Assembly (NCBI GenBank): GCA_019638455.1
Contig: JAHBTU010000005.1
Span: 341,054 to 405,053 of the forward strand
Origin: Saprospiraceae bacterium
Lineage (GTDB): Bacteria; Bacteroidota; Bacteroidia; Chitinophagales; Saprospiraceae
Reading direction: 5' to 3'
Length of the DNA: 64,000 nucleotides
Numbering within the stretch: position 1 is the first letter of the stretch; each line of letters starts with the position of its first letter. The translations under genes were made by a program, and so were the position numbers. Positions 45,920 through 54,704 of the stretch are shown here, piece by piece. A model generated the notes under the pieces. That model saw only the letters and a list, made by a program, of their open reading frames with translations. It was not told the origin of the DNA and searched no databases.

Positions 45920-47239
45920 ATGCCCTATCGCAACATCCGACTGCATCCCTTGCTCCGCCTCATTTACTTCTTGTTGCGGGTGTTGGGGTGGTTTGGTATC
46001 ACCGTTTTTTTTCGACGTCGCTTGGTGCTCGGCGCGGAAAACTACCGATTCGACGGCCCGGCCATCGTGGTGCCCAATCATCCCAGCACCCTCATGGACG
46101 TGTTCAATCCCGGCATGCCAGTTCGTCAGGAAATGTTTTTTTTGGCCAACTATGGCCTCTTCAAACACCCCGTCAGCAATTGGCTGCTCACGCGACTTTT
46201 TTGCATCCCCGTGAAACGCCGCGAAGACGTGGAAGCAGGCGAGGAACGCAACAACGCCGCCGCTTTCAAACAGTCTTTTCAGCATTTGGAAAAAAACGGC
46301 GTGTTGTTCATCGCCGCCGAAGGCACCAGCTGGATGCACCGATGGGTTCGTGATTTCAAAACGGGTACCGCACGCATCGCCTTCGGGGCAGAAAGTCGGA
46401 ACAACTGGAATTTGGGGGTGAAAATCATTCCCATCGGCCTCACCTACGATGCCCCGCATCTGTTCAGAAGCCAAGTCGTGGTCCATTGCGGCCAGCCTAT
46501 CTGGCCCCGCGATTGGGCGGAGGCTTGGCAACAGAACCCAGAGCGGGCCGTGCAGGATTTTACCAACGAGCTGCAACGCCGCGTCGCCGCGCTGACCGTC
46601 CACACCCGTGATGAAAAAGGCGAAAAATTCATTGGCCGAATAGAGGAAATGTTGAAAAACGAGCATCCCGACGCTTTGAAGGCCAATTTTTTCAAACTAA
46701 AACATCTAGCAGAAACACGCCTTGACGACACAACCCTCAACGCACAAGTCAAGCACTATTTCCGCAGGCTCTCCGCCACTCGGCTGAGCGACTTGGGCGT
46801 GCGAGCATGGGTGTCGCCCAATCGAGGATGGCTCACGTTCGCAGACACTTTCTTGCTAGTGGCTGGGTGGGTGCCATATATAGTAGGCTATGCGTTCTGG
46901 TTCCTGCCCTGCTATTTGCCCTGGCTGCTCAACAAAAAACTCGACCTATACATAGGTTATAGCTCCACCGTGAAAATGCTCGCCGGACTTATCACCTTCC
47001 CCCTTGCGCTTTGGGCGGCATATCGGTTTGTGCCGACTTGGCTGGGCTGGTCAAGCGGACAGTGGGCGCTCCCCTTACTTCTCGTTGCCCTTGGATTCTT
47101 TGTCGAGCGATACATGGATGTCGCGCGTCGCGCTTGGGAACGTTTCAAGGCGGGGCGCTACGCGACGGCCAAACCCGGAAAGTTTGAGACTCTGGCTGTG
47201 TTGCGTCGGGATATTCTGACGACGGTGGCAGGGGCGTAG
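45920..47239 (+). CDS. 1-acyl-glycerol-3-phosphate acyltransferase-like protein (PlsC family)
   Basis: PlsC-type acyltransferase, predicted to be membrane bound and to act in phospholipid or lipid synthesis. Conserved blocks are NHPSTLMD (H54, D60; the HX4D-type motif shifted by one residue), and EGT at 134-136. Further hydrophobic segments occur at about 10-30 and, near the C-terminus, about 310-395. The ATG at 45920 is preferred; the first 23 codons of the longer frame would read out of the tandem array. The protein has 439 residues, longer than simple PlsC enzymes because of the C-terminal membrane region. Confidence 0.88.
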   Translation: MPYRNIRLHPLLRLIYFLLRVLGWFGITVFFRRRLVLGAENYRFDGPAIVVPNHPSTLMDVFNPGMPVRQEMFFLANYGLFKHPVSNWLLTRLFCIPVKRREDVEAGEERNNAAAFKQSFQHLEKNGVLFIAAEGTSWMHRWVRDFKTGTARIAFGAESRNNWNLGVKIIPIGLTYDAPHLFRSQVVVHCGQPIWPRDWAEAWQQNPERAVQDFTNELQRRVAALTVHTRDEKGEKFIGRIEEMLKNEHPDALKANFFKLKHLAETRLDDTTLNAQVKHYFRRLSATRLSDLGVRAWVSPNRGWLTFADTFLLVAGWVPYIVGYAFWFLPCYLPWLLNKKLDLYIGYSSTVKMLAGLITFPLALWAAYRFVPTWLGWSSGQWALPLLLVALGFFVERYMDVARRAWERFKAGRYATAKPGKFETLAVLRRDILTTVAGA

Positions 47240-47448
47240 TGCCCACCCGCCTCATTCCTTCCCTTTGCTTTTGCCCTCCGCGCGAGGGTCTTACGACCCT
47301 GTACTAATTTCCGCCCCACCTTTGCGGCTTTTTTGGCGCCGCTGTTGGTGTCTCCGCCAACAGCAAGCGGAGGAGTGAGATGTCAGGCTCAGCCAGCCAC
47401 TTCGCCGCTCCATGCTGGCGAGGATGCGAACAAGGGCAGAACTTGCGC
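47240..47448. other. Intergenic stretch without recognised gene
   Basis: Contains a small inverted repeat (GCTGTTGG / CCAACAGC, 47341-47364) but no convincing coding frame. It is followed by family-A copy 3. Confidence 0.4.
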
Positions 47449-47629
47449 TATAGTCAACGCAAATCAGCCCCGTCCGCTTCCACTTGGCCGGGCAAGCCCC
47501 TGAGTACAGGGTCTGACAAGGTGGTTTTGAACGAACGGTGCCCGCAATCCTTTGGAAATCATGCAAATCAATCAAGGAAATCCCTGCCTTGCCAACGGGC
47601 AGGTTCAAATCCTCTTTAATCTGGGCATA
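47449..47629 (-). repeat. Intergenic repeat family A, copy 3
   Basis: About 181 bp, nearly identical to copies 2 and 4, ending 55 bp before the first BlaI-type operator. Confidence 0.85.
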
Positions 47630-47684
47630 ACCTTTGCCCCACCTTCGACGGCTTTGCCAACCCTTTTTTCACGCACAATATCGG

Positions 47685-47706
47685 TTCTACGAAAAAATTC
47701 GTAGAA
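47685..47706. promoter_or_regulatory. Palindromic operator 1 of the BlaI-type regulator
   Basis: TTCTACGAA-AAAA-TTCGTAGAA is a perfect 9-bp palindrome with a 4-bp centre. A second, similar site lies 31 bp away centre to centre, about three helical turns. Location just before the blaI-like start supports autorepression. Confidence 0.8.
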
Positions 47707-47717
47707 AAAATTTGCAA

Positions 47718-47735
47718 CTACGAAATACTTCGTAG
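47718..47735. promoter_or_regulatory. Palindromic operator 2 of the BlaI-type regulator
   Basis: CTACGAA-ATAC-TTCGTAG, a perfect 7-bp palindrome matching the core of operator 1, 54 bp before the start codon. Confidence 0.8.
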
Positions 47736-47788
47736 AATCTTTGCGTTCGTATCGCTCAATTGCCAACGGACACAAACGCTTTTCAACC

Positions 47789-48220
47789 ATGCCAATCAAC
47801 AAACCGACCGATTCCGAACTCGAAATCCTCCACATCCTTTGGGAGAAAGGGCCGAGCACTGTGCGCACAGTGAACGACCTCCTGAACGAACGGCGCAAGA
47901 GCAACGCCATGGCTGCTCGCAACGTCGCCAAACCCAAAGAATCCGCTGGCTACACCACTACGCTGAAACTGATGCAAATCATGTTTGAGAAAGGACTGGT
48001 GAGCCGTGAGGAAGATGGGCGCACACACGTCTATGCGGCTGCGGTGCGAGAAGAAGACACTCAATCGCTTCTACTGCAGCAGTTTGTGGACAACACTTTC
48101 CGGGGCAGTGCTGCCCGGCTGGTGATGCAAGCCCTCGGCAGTCACGAAGCCAGCTCGGAGGAGCTCGATGAAATCAAGGCGCTCATTGCCCAACTCGAAC
48201 AACAACAGCCTAAATCATGA
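47789..48220 (+). CDS. BlaI/MecI/CopY-family transcriptional repressor
   Basis: Winged-helix repressor of the BlaI/MecI family, usually inactivated by proteolysis when a partner M56 sensor protease is triggered. The 143-residue protein has the family N-terminus (PTDSELEILHILWEKGPSTVRTVNDLL) and the recognition region YTTTLKLMQIMFEKGLVSREEDGRTHVY. ATG 47789 is preferred over an upstream start at 47741, which would overlap the operators. It overlaps the M56 gene by four bases (ATGA), the arrangement of blaI-blaR1. Confidence 0.93.
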   Translation: MPINKPTDSELEILHILWEKGPSTVRTVNDLLNERRKSNAMAARNVAKPKESAGYTTTLKLMQIMFEKGLVSREEDGRTHVYAAAVREEDTQSLLLQQFVDNTFRGSAARLVMQALGSHEASSEELDEIKALIAQLEQQQPKS

Positions 48221-50418
48221 ACATGAACCTCTTCGCAACAGACGCGATTGTCCGCGCCCTTGGCTGGACGCTTGTCCACTCTCTCTGGCAAGGCGCTCTG
48301 GCGGCCCTTGCATTGCTCCTTGTGTTGACCCGTCTGAAAAAGGCACGGCATCGCTATTGGGCATCTTATGGAGCGATGTTGATGGTTTTTGCTTCCGGGC
48401 TGGCCACCTTCGCATGGACTTACCAGCCTCAAACGCGAGGTTCTGTCAGCGAGGTTTTTTCAGAAAATCGCCCACCTCTGGGTCCCTATTTCGTCTCGGA
48501 GGCACTGCCAGCGGAGCCAGTTTTCTGGCAAGCAATCACCCAGTGGTTGGAGTCGAACCACCCGTTCGTCGTGGCGGTATGGCTGCTCGGCTTTGGGTTT
48601 TTCTTGCTGCGCTTGGCAGTCGGGCTTTGGCAAGTGGGTTATTTGCGAGAGAGCGGCATTCCGCTTTCGGGTATTTGGGAAGAAAAAATGGCTGTGCTCG
48701 GCACGCAGCTCGGCATTTCGAGACCTGTCCGCCTGCTCGAATCGGCGCTCGTGCACGCACCGATAGCCATAGGTTGGCTCAAGCCAGCCGTTTTGTTGCC
48801 CATCGGGTTGGTCAATCGCCTCAGCCCAGCCGAGGTGGAAGCTGTGTTGGCACATGAGCTGGCACACATCGCCCGTCGCGATTGGCTTTTCAATCTCGTT
48901 CAAGCATTCATCGAAACCCTCTTTTACTATCACCCCGCAGTCTGGTGGATGTCGCAAATCATTCGCCACGAGCGCGAAAATTGTTGCGACGACGCGGCTC
49001 TGGCCGCCACAGGCGACCGATTTGCTTTCGCCAAGGCGCTGGTGCAAGTGCAGGAAATGGCCAAACCAGCACCCGCATTGGCCCTAAGCATGAATGGAAA
49101 AAGCCGACCACTTCTCTTGGAACGTGTGCGGCGCATCCTGAACCAACCACAACAAAAGTCACAAGTCATGGAAAAATTCACAGCCACTCTCATACTGCTC
49201 GCGCTGCTGACGTTGGTCGGCATCAGAGCCAATCACACCCCTTCGCTCTCCTCAGCCTTTGCTCAAATTTCAACATTCCCGGCCACGTTTTTCAACGGAC
49301 TGGTTGCAGAAAGCCCCGTTGCCAACGACACAGTGCCCAAGCCCCAAAGTGTCCGCAAAATTGTGCGAGAAGACGACAACCAGCGCGTGGAAGCCGAATT
49401 CCAAGATGGCCGCCTGACTCGCCTCAACATTGACGGCAAGGAAATCCCGGCCACCGAATTTGACCAACACCGCGCCCTCACGCACGAACTGCAACGCGAA
49501 GCCCCCATGCCACCAGCCCCGCCCATGCCACCCGGTGTGTTCTTCTACCCCCCCGCCCCCGATATAAAAGGCTGGGTACCCGCTCCTCCCGTGCCGCCCG
49601 CCCCTCTTGCCCCGCCGCGTGTGTCTGCTGGCAAAGACGAGGCTGGCAACACGATAATCATGCTGGAGCGCAACGGCCACCCGACGGAAATCAAAGTCGT
49701 GGATGGTCAGGTGCTGGTGAACGGCACCCCGCTAAAAGATGGCGAATCGCTCGACCTGCCCAATAATTCCAACGGTTTTTTCTATTGGAACGGCGATGAC
49801 GGCGACAGCTTCCATTTTGCGCCGGGAGCGGGTTTCAGTTTGAGAGGGCTGGAAGGATTGAAAGGACTGAGCGGGTTGGAAGAGCTTAGATATTTGGAAA
49901 ACCTCGACGATTTTCCGCATTTTAAAATTTCCGACGAAGACCGTGCGCTCTTGTTGGAAGAGCTGGCACAATCGCGTGCGGAATTGGAGCGCGCCCGCGC
50001 ATCGCTGCGCGAATCCATGAAAGAACAGAAGCGCCAGCAAATGGAGGAAATGAGAACGATGCGCAAGGAGTGGCAACAACAGCAGGAGGGCTGGAAAAAA
50101 GAACAAAAAGAATGGGAAAAGGCGCAGAAGGAGTGGGCAAAAGACATGGAAAAATTGGCGCGTGAGGAAAAGCAGGAAGCTAAAGCGTTGGCTGCCCACT
50201 CCAAACAGCTGGGCCAAGAACTCAAAGCCGAGCTCCTGCGAGATGGCCTTATCTCTGACCCCGCGAATTTTCAGCTCCAACTGTCGAACACCGAGCTGCG
50301 CGTGAACGGCAAAAAACAGTCCGATGCGCTGCATCGCAAATATCTTGAGTTTTACCGCGCCAAAACGGGTAGGGATTTCGGGAAAAATGGCAGTTTCCAC
50401 TGGAACGAGAGCAATTGA
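48217..50418 (+). CDS. M56-family sensor metalloprotease (BlaR1-like) with coiled-coil tail
   Basis: Membrane-embedded zinc metalloprotease of the BlaR1/MecR1 group, predicted to sense a signal and relieve repression by the BlaI-type protein encoded just upstream. Membrane segments lie near 22-40, 55-70 and 115-135; the zinc site HELAH is at 213-217, with RHERENCCDD at about 250-260 as the further zinc ligand. After a membrane segment near 320, a proline-rich linker (about 430-470) leads to a long charged coiled-coil region (about 560-680) and a short C-terminal domain. There is no penicillin-binding domain of the BlaR1 type, so the signal is probably not a beta-lactam. 733 residues. Confidence 0.9.
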   Translation: MNMNLFATDAIVRALGWTLVHSLWQGALAALALLLVLTRLKKARHRYWASYGAMLMVFASGLATFAWTYQPQTRGSVSEVFSENRPPLGPYFVSEALPAEPVFWQAITQWLESNHPFVVAVWLLGFGFFLLRLAVGLWQVGYLRESGIPLSGIWEEKMAVLGTQLGISRPVRLLESALVHAPIAIGWLKPAVLLPIGLVNRLSPAEVEAVLAHELAHIARRDWLFNLVQAFIETLFYYHPAVWWMSQIIRHERENCCDDAALAATGDRFAFAKALVQVQEMAKPAPALALSMNGKSRPLLLERVRRILNQPQQKSQVMEKFTATLILLALLTLVGIRANHTPSLSSAFAQISTFPATFFNGLVAESPVANDTVPKPQSVRKIVREDDNQRVEAEFQDGRLTRLNIDGKEIPATEFDQHRALTHELQREAPMPPAPPMPPGVFFYPPAPDIKGWVPAPPVPPAPLAPPRVSAGKDEAGNTIIMLERNGHPTEIKVVDGQVLVNGTPLKDGESLDLPNNSNGFFYWNGDDGDSFHFAPGAGFSLRGLEGLKGLSGLEELRYLENLDDFPHFKISDEDRALLLEELAQSRAELERARASLRESMKEQKRQQMEEMRTMRKEWQQQQEGWKKEQKEWEKAQKEWAKDMEKLAREEKQEAKALAAHSKQLGQELKAELLRDGLISDPANFQLQLSNTELRVNGKKQSDALHRKYLEFYRAKTGRDFGKNGSFHWNESN

Positions 50419-50438
50419 AGGTGCGGCGAAAGCAATAA

Positions 50439-50467
50439 AGGGGTGGGGGCATCAAATGCCCCCCCTT
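50439..50467. terminator. Bidirectional terminator-like hairpin
   Basis: AAGGGGTGGGGGCAT pairs with ATGCCCCCCCTT around CAA with one bulge. It lies between the convergent stops at 50418 and 50492. Confidence 0.6.
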
Positions 50468-50491
50468 ATTTCTGACGCGCTGAGAGGAGTG

Positions 50492-50968
50492 TTATTCGCG
50501 CCTAAGTTTTGTTTTTTCGATGTAAATCCCCACCGCCCGCACACCGGGCAGCGAATCGCTGCGCATGAACTGCTCTAAGGTGATGACGTATTCGCCAGCC
50601 ATGTTGAAGTAGGCATTGTCCTGCAAAAGGCTGCGCACCCGGCAGCGTTGACCGGAGCATTTCCCTTTCGATTCGCCTTTTTCGTCGAACAGGTCGAACG
50701 AGCGCACCTTGCTGAGCCGTTGGCCGTCGGGGAAGCGCGTGTGGAGGCGCAGGTAGATGTTCTGGTTGGGGAAAGTGTCGGCATGCTCAAAATCCGCGTA
50801 CATATTGTAGAGCTGCGAGGTGTCGCTCACCGTGAAAGAAAAACTGAGCGTGTCGCGGTAGGTCCACACGCCGTTGGGTATTTCTTTTTTTTCCTCGAAA
50901 AAGAGATGCTGTTCACAGGCGGTTTGCAGTATGGCGACAGCGGCAAGGATGGCTAAGCGGACTGACAT
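50492..50968 (-). CDS. gldH: Gliding-motility lipoprotein GldH
   Basis: GldH-type lipoprotein, a component linked to gliding motility/T9SS function in Bacteroidota. ATG 50968 gives MSVRLAILAAVAILQTAC with lipobox LQTAC (C18). The mature part carries the family-like pattern FFEEKKEIPNGVWTYRD, then LYNMYADFEHADTFPNQNIY and MAGEYVITLEQFMRSDSLPG. 158 residues, normal. It is the last gene of an apparent three-gene minus-strand operon with the methyltransferase (19 bp gap) and the OmpA-family protein. Confidence 0.85.
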   Translation of the reverse strand: MSVRLAILAAVAILQTACEQHLFFEEKKEIPNGVWTYRDTLSFSFTVSDTSQLYNMYADFEHADTFPNQNIYLRLHTRFPDGQRLSKVRSFDLFDEKGESKGKCSGQRCRVRSLLQDNAYFNMAGEYVITLEQFMRSDSLPGVRAVGIYIEKTKLRRE

Positions 50969-50987
50969 AAAATAGACTTGTGGCGGT

Positions 50988-51566
50988 TTACTCCTTTTTT
51001 TCACACGAAATAATAATGGCGGGCGGGATGTTCAGCGGCACCAACTCGACCTCCACGTTGCCAAACACCCGGCGGTAAAATGGAATCAGCAGGGGCGAAT
51101 AATGGAACTGGATGAAGCGCCCTTCTGCTCTCAACCATCGCCGACATTCGAGGGTGATGCGTCGGGTAAGCGACTCGGGCAGCACCACAAAGGGAATGCC
51201 CGACACGATGTAGTCCGCCTTTTCCACATTCAGCGCCTTGAAATGACGCCCGATGTGTTCTGCTGAGTCGTGGATGACCAGCAAACGCGGGTCGTCGAAG
51301 GTGGCGCGGATTTTTTCCACAAAAATTTCATTGATTTCAAAAATCACCAGCCGTGCATCAGGGTGCAGACGCTCCAAGATGTAGCGTGTTATCACCCCGT
51401 CGCCGGGGCCGAGTTCCACCACCACGGCTGCCTTTTCGGGATTTATCTTGGCCACAATGGCTCTGCACAAAAACTGGGAGCTCGGTGCCACGCTTCCCGT
51501 CAGGCGCAGGTTGCGAATGCTTTCTCGGAGAAAATCGAGCCGTTGGTAGAGCGGTGTTTGTTGCAA
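50988..51566 (-). CDS. SAM-dependent methyltransferase (phospholipid N-methyltransferase-like)
   Basis: Class I methyltransferase with the SAM-binding motif VVVELGPGDG at residues 48-57 and an acidic motif II region (LVIFEINEIF). The closing segment resembles phospholipid N-methyltransferases and rRNA dimethylases; the phospholipid type seems likelier because of the aromatic segment FHYSPLLIPFYRRVFG, but substrate is not established. The start is a TTG at 51566, seven bases after the upstream gene's stop; no ATG fits. 192 residues. Confidence 0.75.
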   Translation of the reverse strand: MQQTPLYQRLDFLRESIRNLRLTGSVAPSSQFLCRAIVAKINPEKAAVVVELGPGDGVITRYILERLHPDARLVIFEINEIFVEKIRATFDDPRLLVIHDSAEHIGRHFKALNVEKADYIVSGIPFVVLPESLTRRITLECRRWLRAEGRFIQFHYSPLLIPFYRRVFGNVEVELVPLNIPPAIIISCEKKE

Positions 51567-51572
51567 AAGATT

Positions 51573-53711
51573 CTATCCTCTAATGTACGCCGCAAGGTCA
51601 GGATACTTTTTCAACAAACCCACAGCTTCAGCTTTTGAAATCCGCATCCCGTCAATGAAGGCCACCACGGATGCCTCTTCGAAGCCTTGTTTTTCAAGCT
51701 CTCCTTTTAGTTGCGCAGCTTTGGCGTGTTGCCTGAACAATCCCGCAGAGTAGCGATAAATGCCCGTGCCGGGCTGGCTTTCTATCATCACATCATCGAA
51801 CATCGAAAGCGCGTCGGTTGTCAGTATTTGGCGCGTGGAGGCCACGTCCACTTTATAGAACAAGCCTTTCGTGTTTTCGTCAAAAAACTTTGCTGCCGGG
51901 GCTGCCATGAGCTCGGAAACCTCCGGGCGCTCCGTTTGCACCTCTATCGGCAATTTGTCGTTCAGAATGGCAAAGGCAATCTCGATGCGGCGATTCATGG
52001 CAGCGGCAGCCGGGTTGGGCGTGGCCCCCACGACCGTTCGGACGAAGGGGTATTGGGGGCCGCAGCTCCGCAGCAGCACGCGCCCTGCCGGGATGCCGCG
52101 CTCGGTGAACGCCTTGCCCACCATTTCGGCGCGTTTGATGCCGTAGTACAAGTCGAATTTTACGGCGCTCGTCTCGTCCGTATGCACCGTGACAAATACC
52201 GTTGCTTGTGGCATGAGGCGGGCAAGCGCCACTGCGTCCTCCACGATTTTCATGTTCGCGGGAGTCAGCACATCTTTGTCGGTATTGTAAAAAAAAGCGG
52301 GAATGACGGCGGCGGTGGTCGCAGGCTCGGTTTTTTGGGCGGCAACGGCCCTGCTCTCCACTTCCCAAAAGGAGGCTGGCTGGCGTTCGCGGATTTGTGT
52401 CGCCAACGGTTCTTTGAAATAGGCCACATAGATGTCGCGCTCGCCGTAGCTATCCAAGCGGTCGGAAGAAAAGTAGGCGATGTTTCCGTCGGGCGAGAGG
52501 CTGAAATGGGCATCGTCGCCGGGCGAGTTGATGGGTGGGCCGAGGTTTTCGGGTGCTTGCCATGCCAGCTGCTCGTCGTCGTAAACCGCTTTGAATATAT
52601 CCAAGCCACCGATACTTTCCGTTCGATTGCTGCTGAAATAGAGCGTGCGGCCATCGGGGGCAAGGAAGGGGTTGGTCTCGTCGTAGGGAGAGTTGATGGT
52701 TGGCCCAAGGTTCTGCGGCTCCGTCCATGCGCTATCGAGCAGGATCGTGACGAATAGGTCGAGGCCGCCCTGCCCGCCCGCCCGTCGGCTGGCGAAAATC
52801 AGGGTGGTGTCGTTGAAAAAAAACGGGGCGCAGTCGCCTTCCTCTGGTCGCATAGGGCTGGCAAAAACAGATGGTTCGACGGCATATTCGTCCTTAACCC
52901 CTGCGGTATCGGCCAAAATATCGCCGCTGTATAGGGTAAACCCTCGAAAATAGTAGAGCACTTGCCCCTTGCTGCCAAAACTCAGCGCCACCTCATAGCG
53001 GGGCGTATTGAGCAGGCTGCCGAGTGGCTTTGCTTCGCTCCAGCCTTTGTTGGTTCGGTTGGAGAAGAACATATCGCTACACCAACGCCCCGTCGCCGAA
53101 TCAGCCAAGCCGGCATCGTTGCGCTGTCCGCCGTTGCAGCCTTCGCGGGCGGCTGAGAAGTAGAGGCGGTTGGCGTGGTTGGGCGAAAGCAAGGGGGCGA
53201 ATTCGTCGCCTGCGGTATTCACCCGGTCGCCTAGGTTCTCCACTAATGCCACCTCGTCGTTGGGTCGAATGGCCATGCCTGTCACGCATCGGCGGATGTG
53301 GTCGGCCACACCCGCTCGCAGCGGATGTTTGTCGCCACAGACGCGCAGGAAGGCTTTGTAGGCGGGGATGGCTCTTTCAAACTCGGACTGCCCATGCAGG
53401 GTGCGGGCGAGATAGAGGAAGAGGTCGGCATCGCGGGTGTTGGGGTTTTGCTTGGCCACATATTCGAGGAACTGCAAAGCCTTATCGGGCTGGTGCAAAT
53501 GATAGTGCGCTATGCCAAGTTTGGTGAGCACGGTGGGGTCGCCGGGTTTTTCCTGCTGATATTGGGCGAGCAGCGCCTGCGCATCGGCCCAGCGTCCGTT
53601 GGCGAAGGCTTTTTCGCCGTTTTTTTTCAGTTCGGCTGCTTTTTGAGCCAATAATGCAGGCAGCACCAAGACAAGAAGGAGAAAACAAAAAACGCTGCGC
53701 AACCAAATCAT
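51573..53711 (-). CDS. TPR / PD40 / OmpA-family envelope protein (PorE-like)
   Basis: Outer-membrane-associated protein of 712 residues. ATG 53711 begins a signal peptide (MIWLRSVFCFLLLVLVLPAL). TPR-like repeats lie at about 25-130 and PD40/WD40-like blades at about 165-430 (for example FLAPDGRTLYFSSN and FSLSPDGNIAYFSSD). An OmpA-like domain follows at about 460-570, ending NPAAAAMNRRIEIAF. A C-terminal region (about 610-700) resembles SPOR-type repeats (YRYSAGLFRQHAKAAQLKGE). Similar TPR-WD40-OmpA proteins (PorE) anchor the T9SS to peptidoglycan, although this one lacks an evident regulatory CRD domain. It leads the operon with the methyltransferase and gldH. Confidence 0.85.
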   Translation of the reverse strand: MIWLRSVFCFLLLVLVLPALLAQKAAELKKNGEKAFANGRWADAQALLAQYQQEKPGDPTVLTKLGIAHYHLHQPDKALQFLEYVAKQNPNTRDADLFLYLARTLHGQSEFERAIPAYKAFLRVCGDKHPLRAGVADHIRRCVTGMAIRPNDEVALVENLGDRVNTAGDEFAPLLSPNHANRLYFSAAREGCNGGQRNDAGLADSATGRWCSDMFFSNRTNKGWSEAKPLGSLLNTPRYEVALSFGSKGQVLYYFRGFTLYSGDILADTAGVKDEYAVEPSVFASPMRPEEGDCAPFFFNDTTLIFASRRAGGQGGLDLFVTILLDSAWTEPQNLGPTINSPYDETNPFLAPDGRTLYFSSNRTESIGGLDIFKAVYDDEQLAWQAPENLGPPINSPGDDAHFSLSPDGNIAYFSSDRLDSYGERDIYVAYFKEPLATQIRERQPASFWEVESRAVAAQKTEPATTAAVIPAFFYNTDKDVLTPANMKIVEDAVALARLMPQATVFVTVHTDETSAVKFDLYYGIKRAEMVGKAFTERGIPAGRVLLRSCGPQYPFVRTVVGATPNPAAAAMNRRIEIAFAILNDKLPIEVQTERPEVSELMAAPAAKFFDENTKGLFYKVDVASTRQILTTDALSMFDDVMIESQPGTGIYRYSAGLFRQHAKAAQLKGELEKQGFEEASVVAFIDGMRISKAEAVGLLKKYPDLAAYIRG

Positions 53712-53726
53712 GTGCTTTTTTTGCGG

Positions 53727-53734
53727 CAAAAATA
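53727..53734 (-). promoter_or_regulatory. Candidate -7 box for the OmpA-gldH operon
   Basis: TATTTTTG on the minus strand fits TAnnTTTG and lies 16 bp upstream of the OmpA-family ATG. Confidence 0.4.
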
Positions 53735-53903
53735 GCGTTTCTGACGGGAATGACGGCGGAACGCCCACGGAACAGAAATGCCCCCGTTAAAAAACCGTTA
53801 AAAATGACACGCCGATTTGCGATGAGGCTGGTCGAGCACCTATTTTTACAAGGCTTTTTTCTTGCTTAATCCACCCAGTATTCACCATCAAATATGATAG
53901 ACT

Positions 53904-54629
53904 ATGAAGCCTCGATTCGGTCTTTTCCTGCTTGTTGCTGCCCTGTTTTTCTCCGCCTGCAACCGACGAATGATATATCGGCCAGCCCCCGTCCAGCCCG
54001 ACCCTTCCGACTTGATTTACACTCATGGCATTCCTGCTTTGCGCACTTCTATTCAGGGGTGCGAGGTGGTGGCGGAACTCAGTTCGAGGGGCGAACGCGA
54101 TATGAATCTCAACCTCTACATTCGAAATCACAGCGACTCGATTTTTACCTTCCGACCCGACCAGGTTTTGGCGCATGGATACAATTCGGCGCATCAGCGC
54201 GTTCCCTTTCGCGTGTTTGGCGCGGAAGAGTATATCCGTTGGAAGAACACGCGCGATGCGCTCATTGCTGCTGGTGTGTTGGTGGCTACGGTGGCTACGG
54301 TGATTATCGTGCACGAAACGACTGGCGGCAGCAGCGCAAGAGGGGGCGAAAGTTATCGCTATGCGTATAGTGGCGCGGATTTCGTCTATGACCTCACTTG
54401 GTGGCTGGCTTGGACGATTCCGAGCGTGACTGCCGAGCCGCTGCCACCGCCTGCTTACTCGCCCGATTTGCTGCTGCGCGACCACACGCTCTATCCCGGA
54501 GAGGCGGTGCAAGGCATCGTGAAGGTGCGGGCCAATCCCGAGTACAAGCGCAAAATTTTGGTGGAAGTGCCCGTAAACGGGGCTTATGCCCAATTTGTAT
54601 TCGATCGCCAGCAGCCTTATCGGCGTTGA
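53904..54629 (+). CDS. Lipoprotein of unknown function
   Basis: 241-residue protein with signal MKPRFGLFLLVAALFFSAC and lipobox FSAC (C19). A hydrophobic stretch at about 117-134 (LIAAGVLVATVATVIIVHE) and a short Ser/Gly region suggest a further membrane contact. No named family recognised. It is divergent from the OmpA-type gene; the gap (53712-53903) holds the candidate promoter of that gene. Confidence 0.75.
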   Translation: MKPRFGLFLLVAALFFSACNRRMIYRPAPVQPDPSDLIYTHGIPALRTSIQGCEVVAELSSRGERDMNLNLYIRNHSDSIFTFRPDQVLAHGYNSAHQRVPFRVFGAEEYIRWKNTRDALIAAGVLVATVATVIIVHETTGGSSARGGESYRYAYSGADFVYDLTWWLAWTIPSVTAEPLPPPAYSPDLLLRDHTLYPGEAVQGIVKVRANPEYKRKILVEVPVNGAYAQFVFDRQQPYRR

Positions 54630-54704
54630 TGGGTACAGTGTGCGAATTTGAGAATGTGCCACGCGAGTTCTCTACGACCCCGCGCCAACGAGCCTCTTTA
54701 GTCT

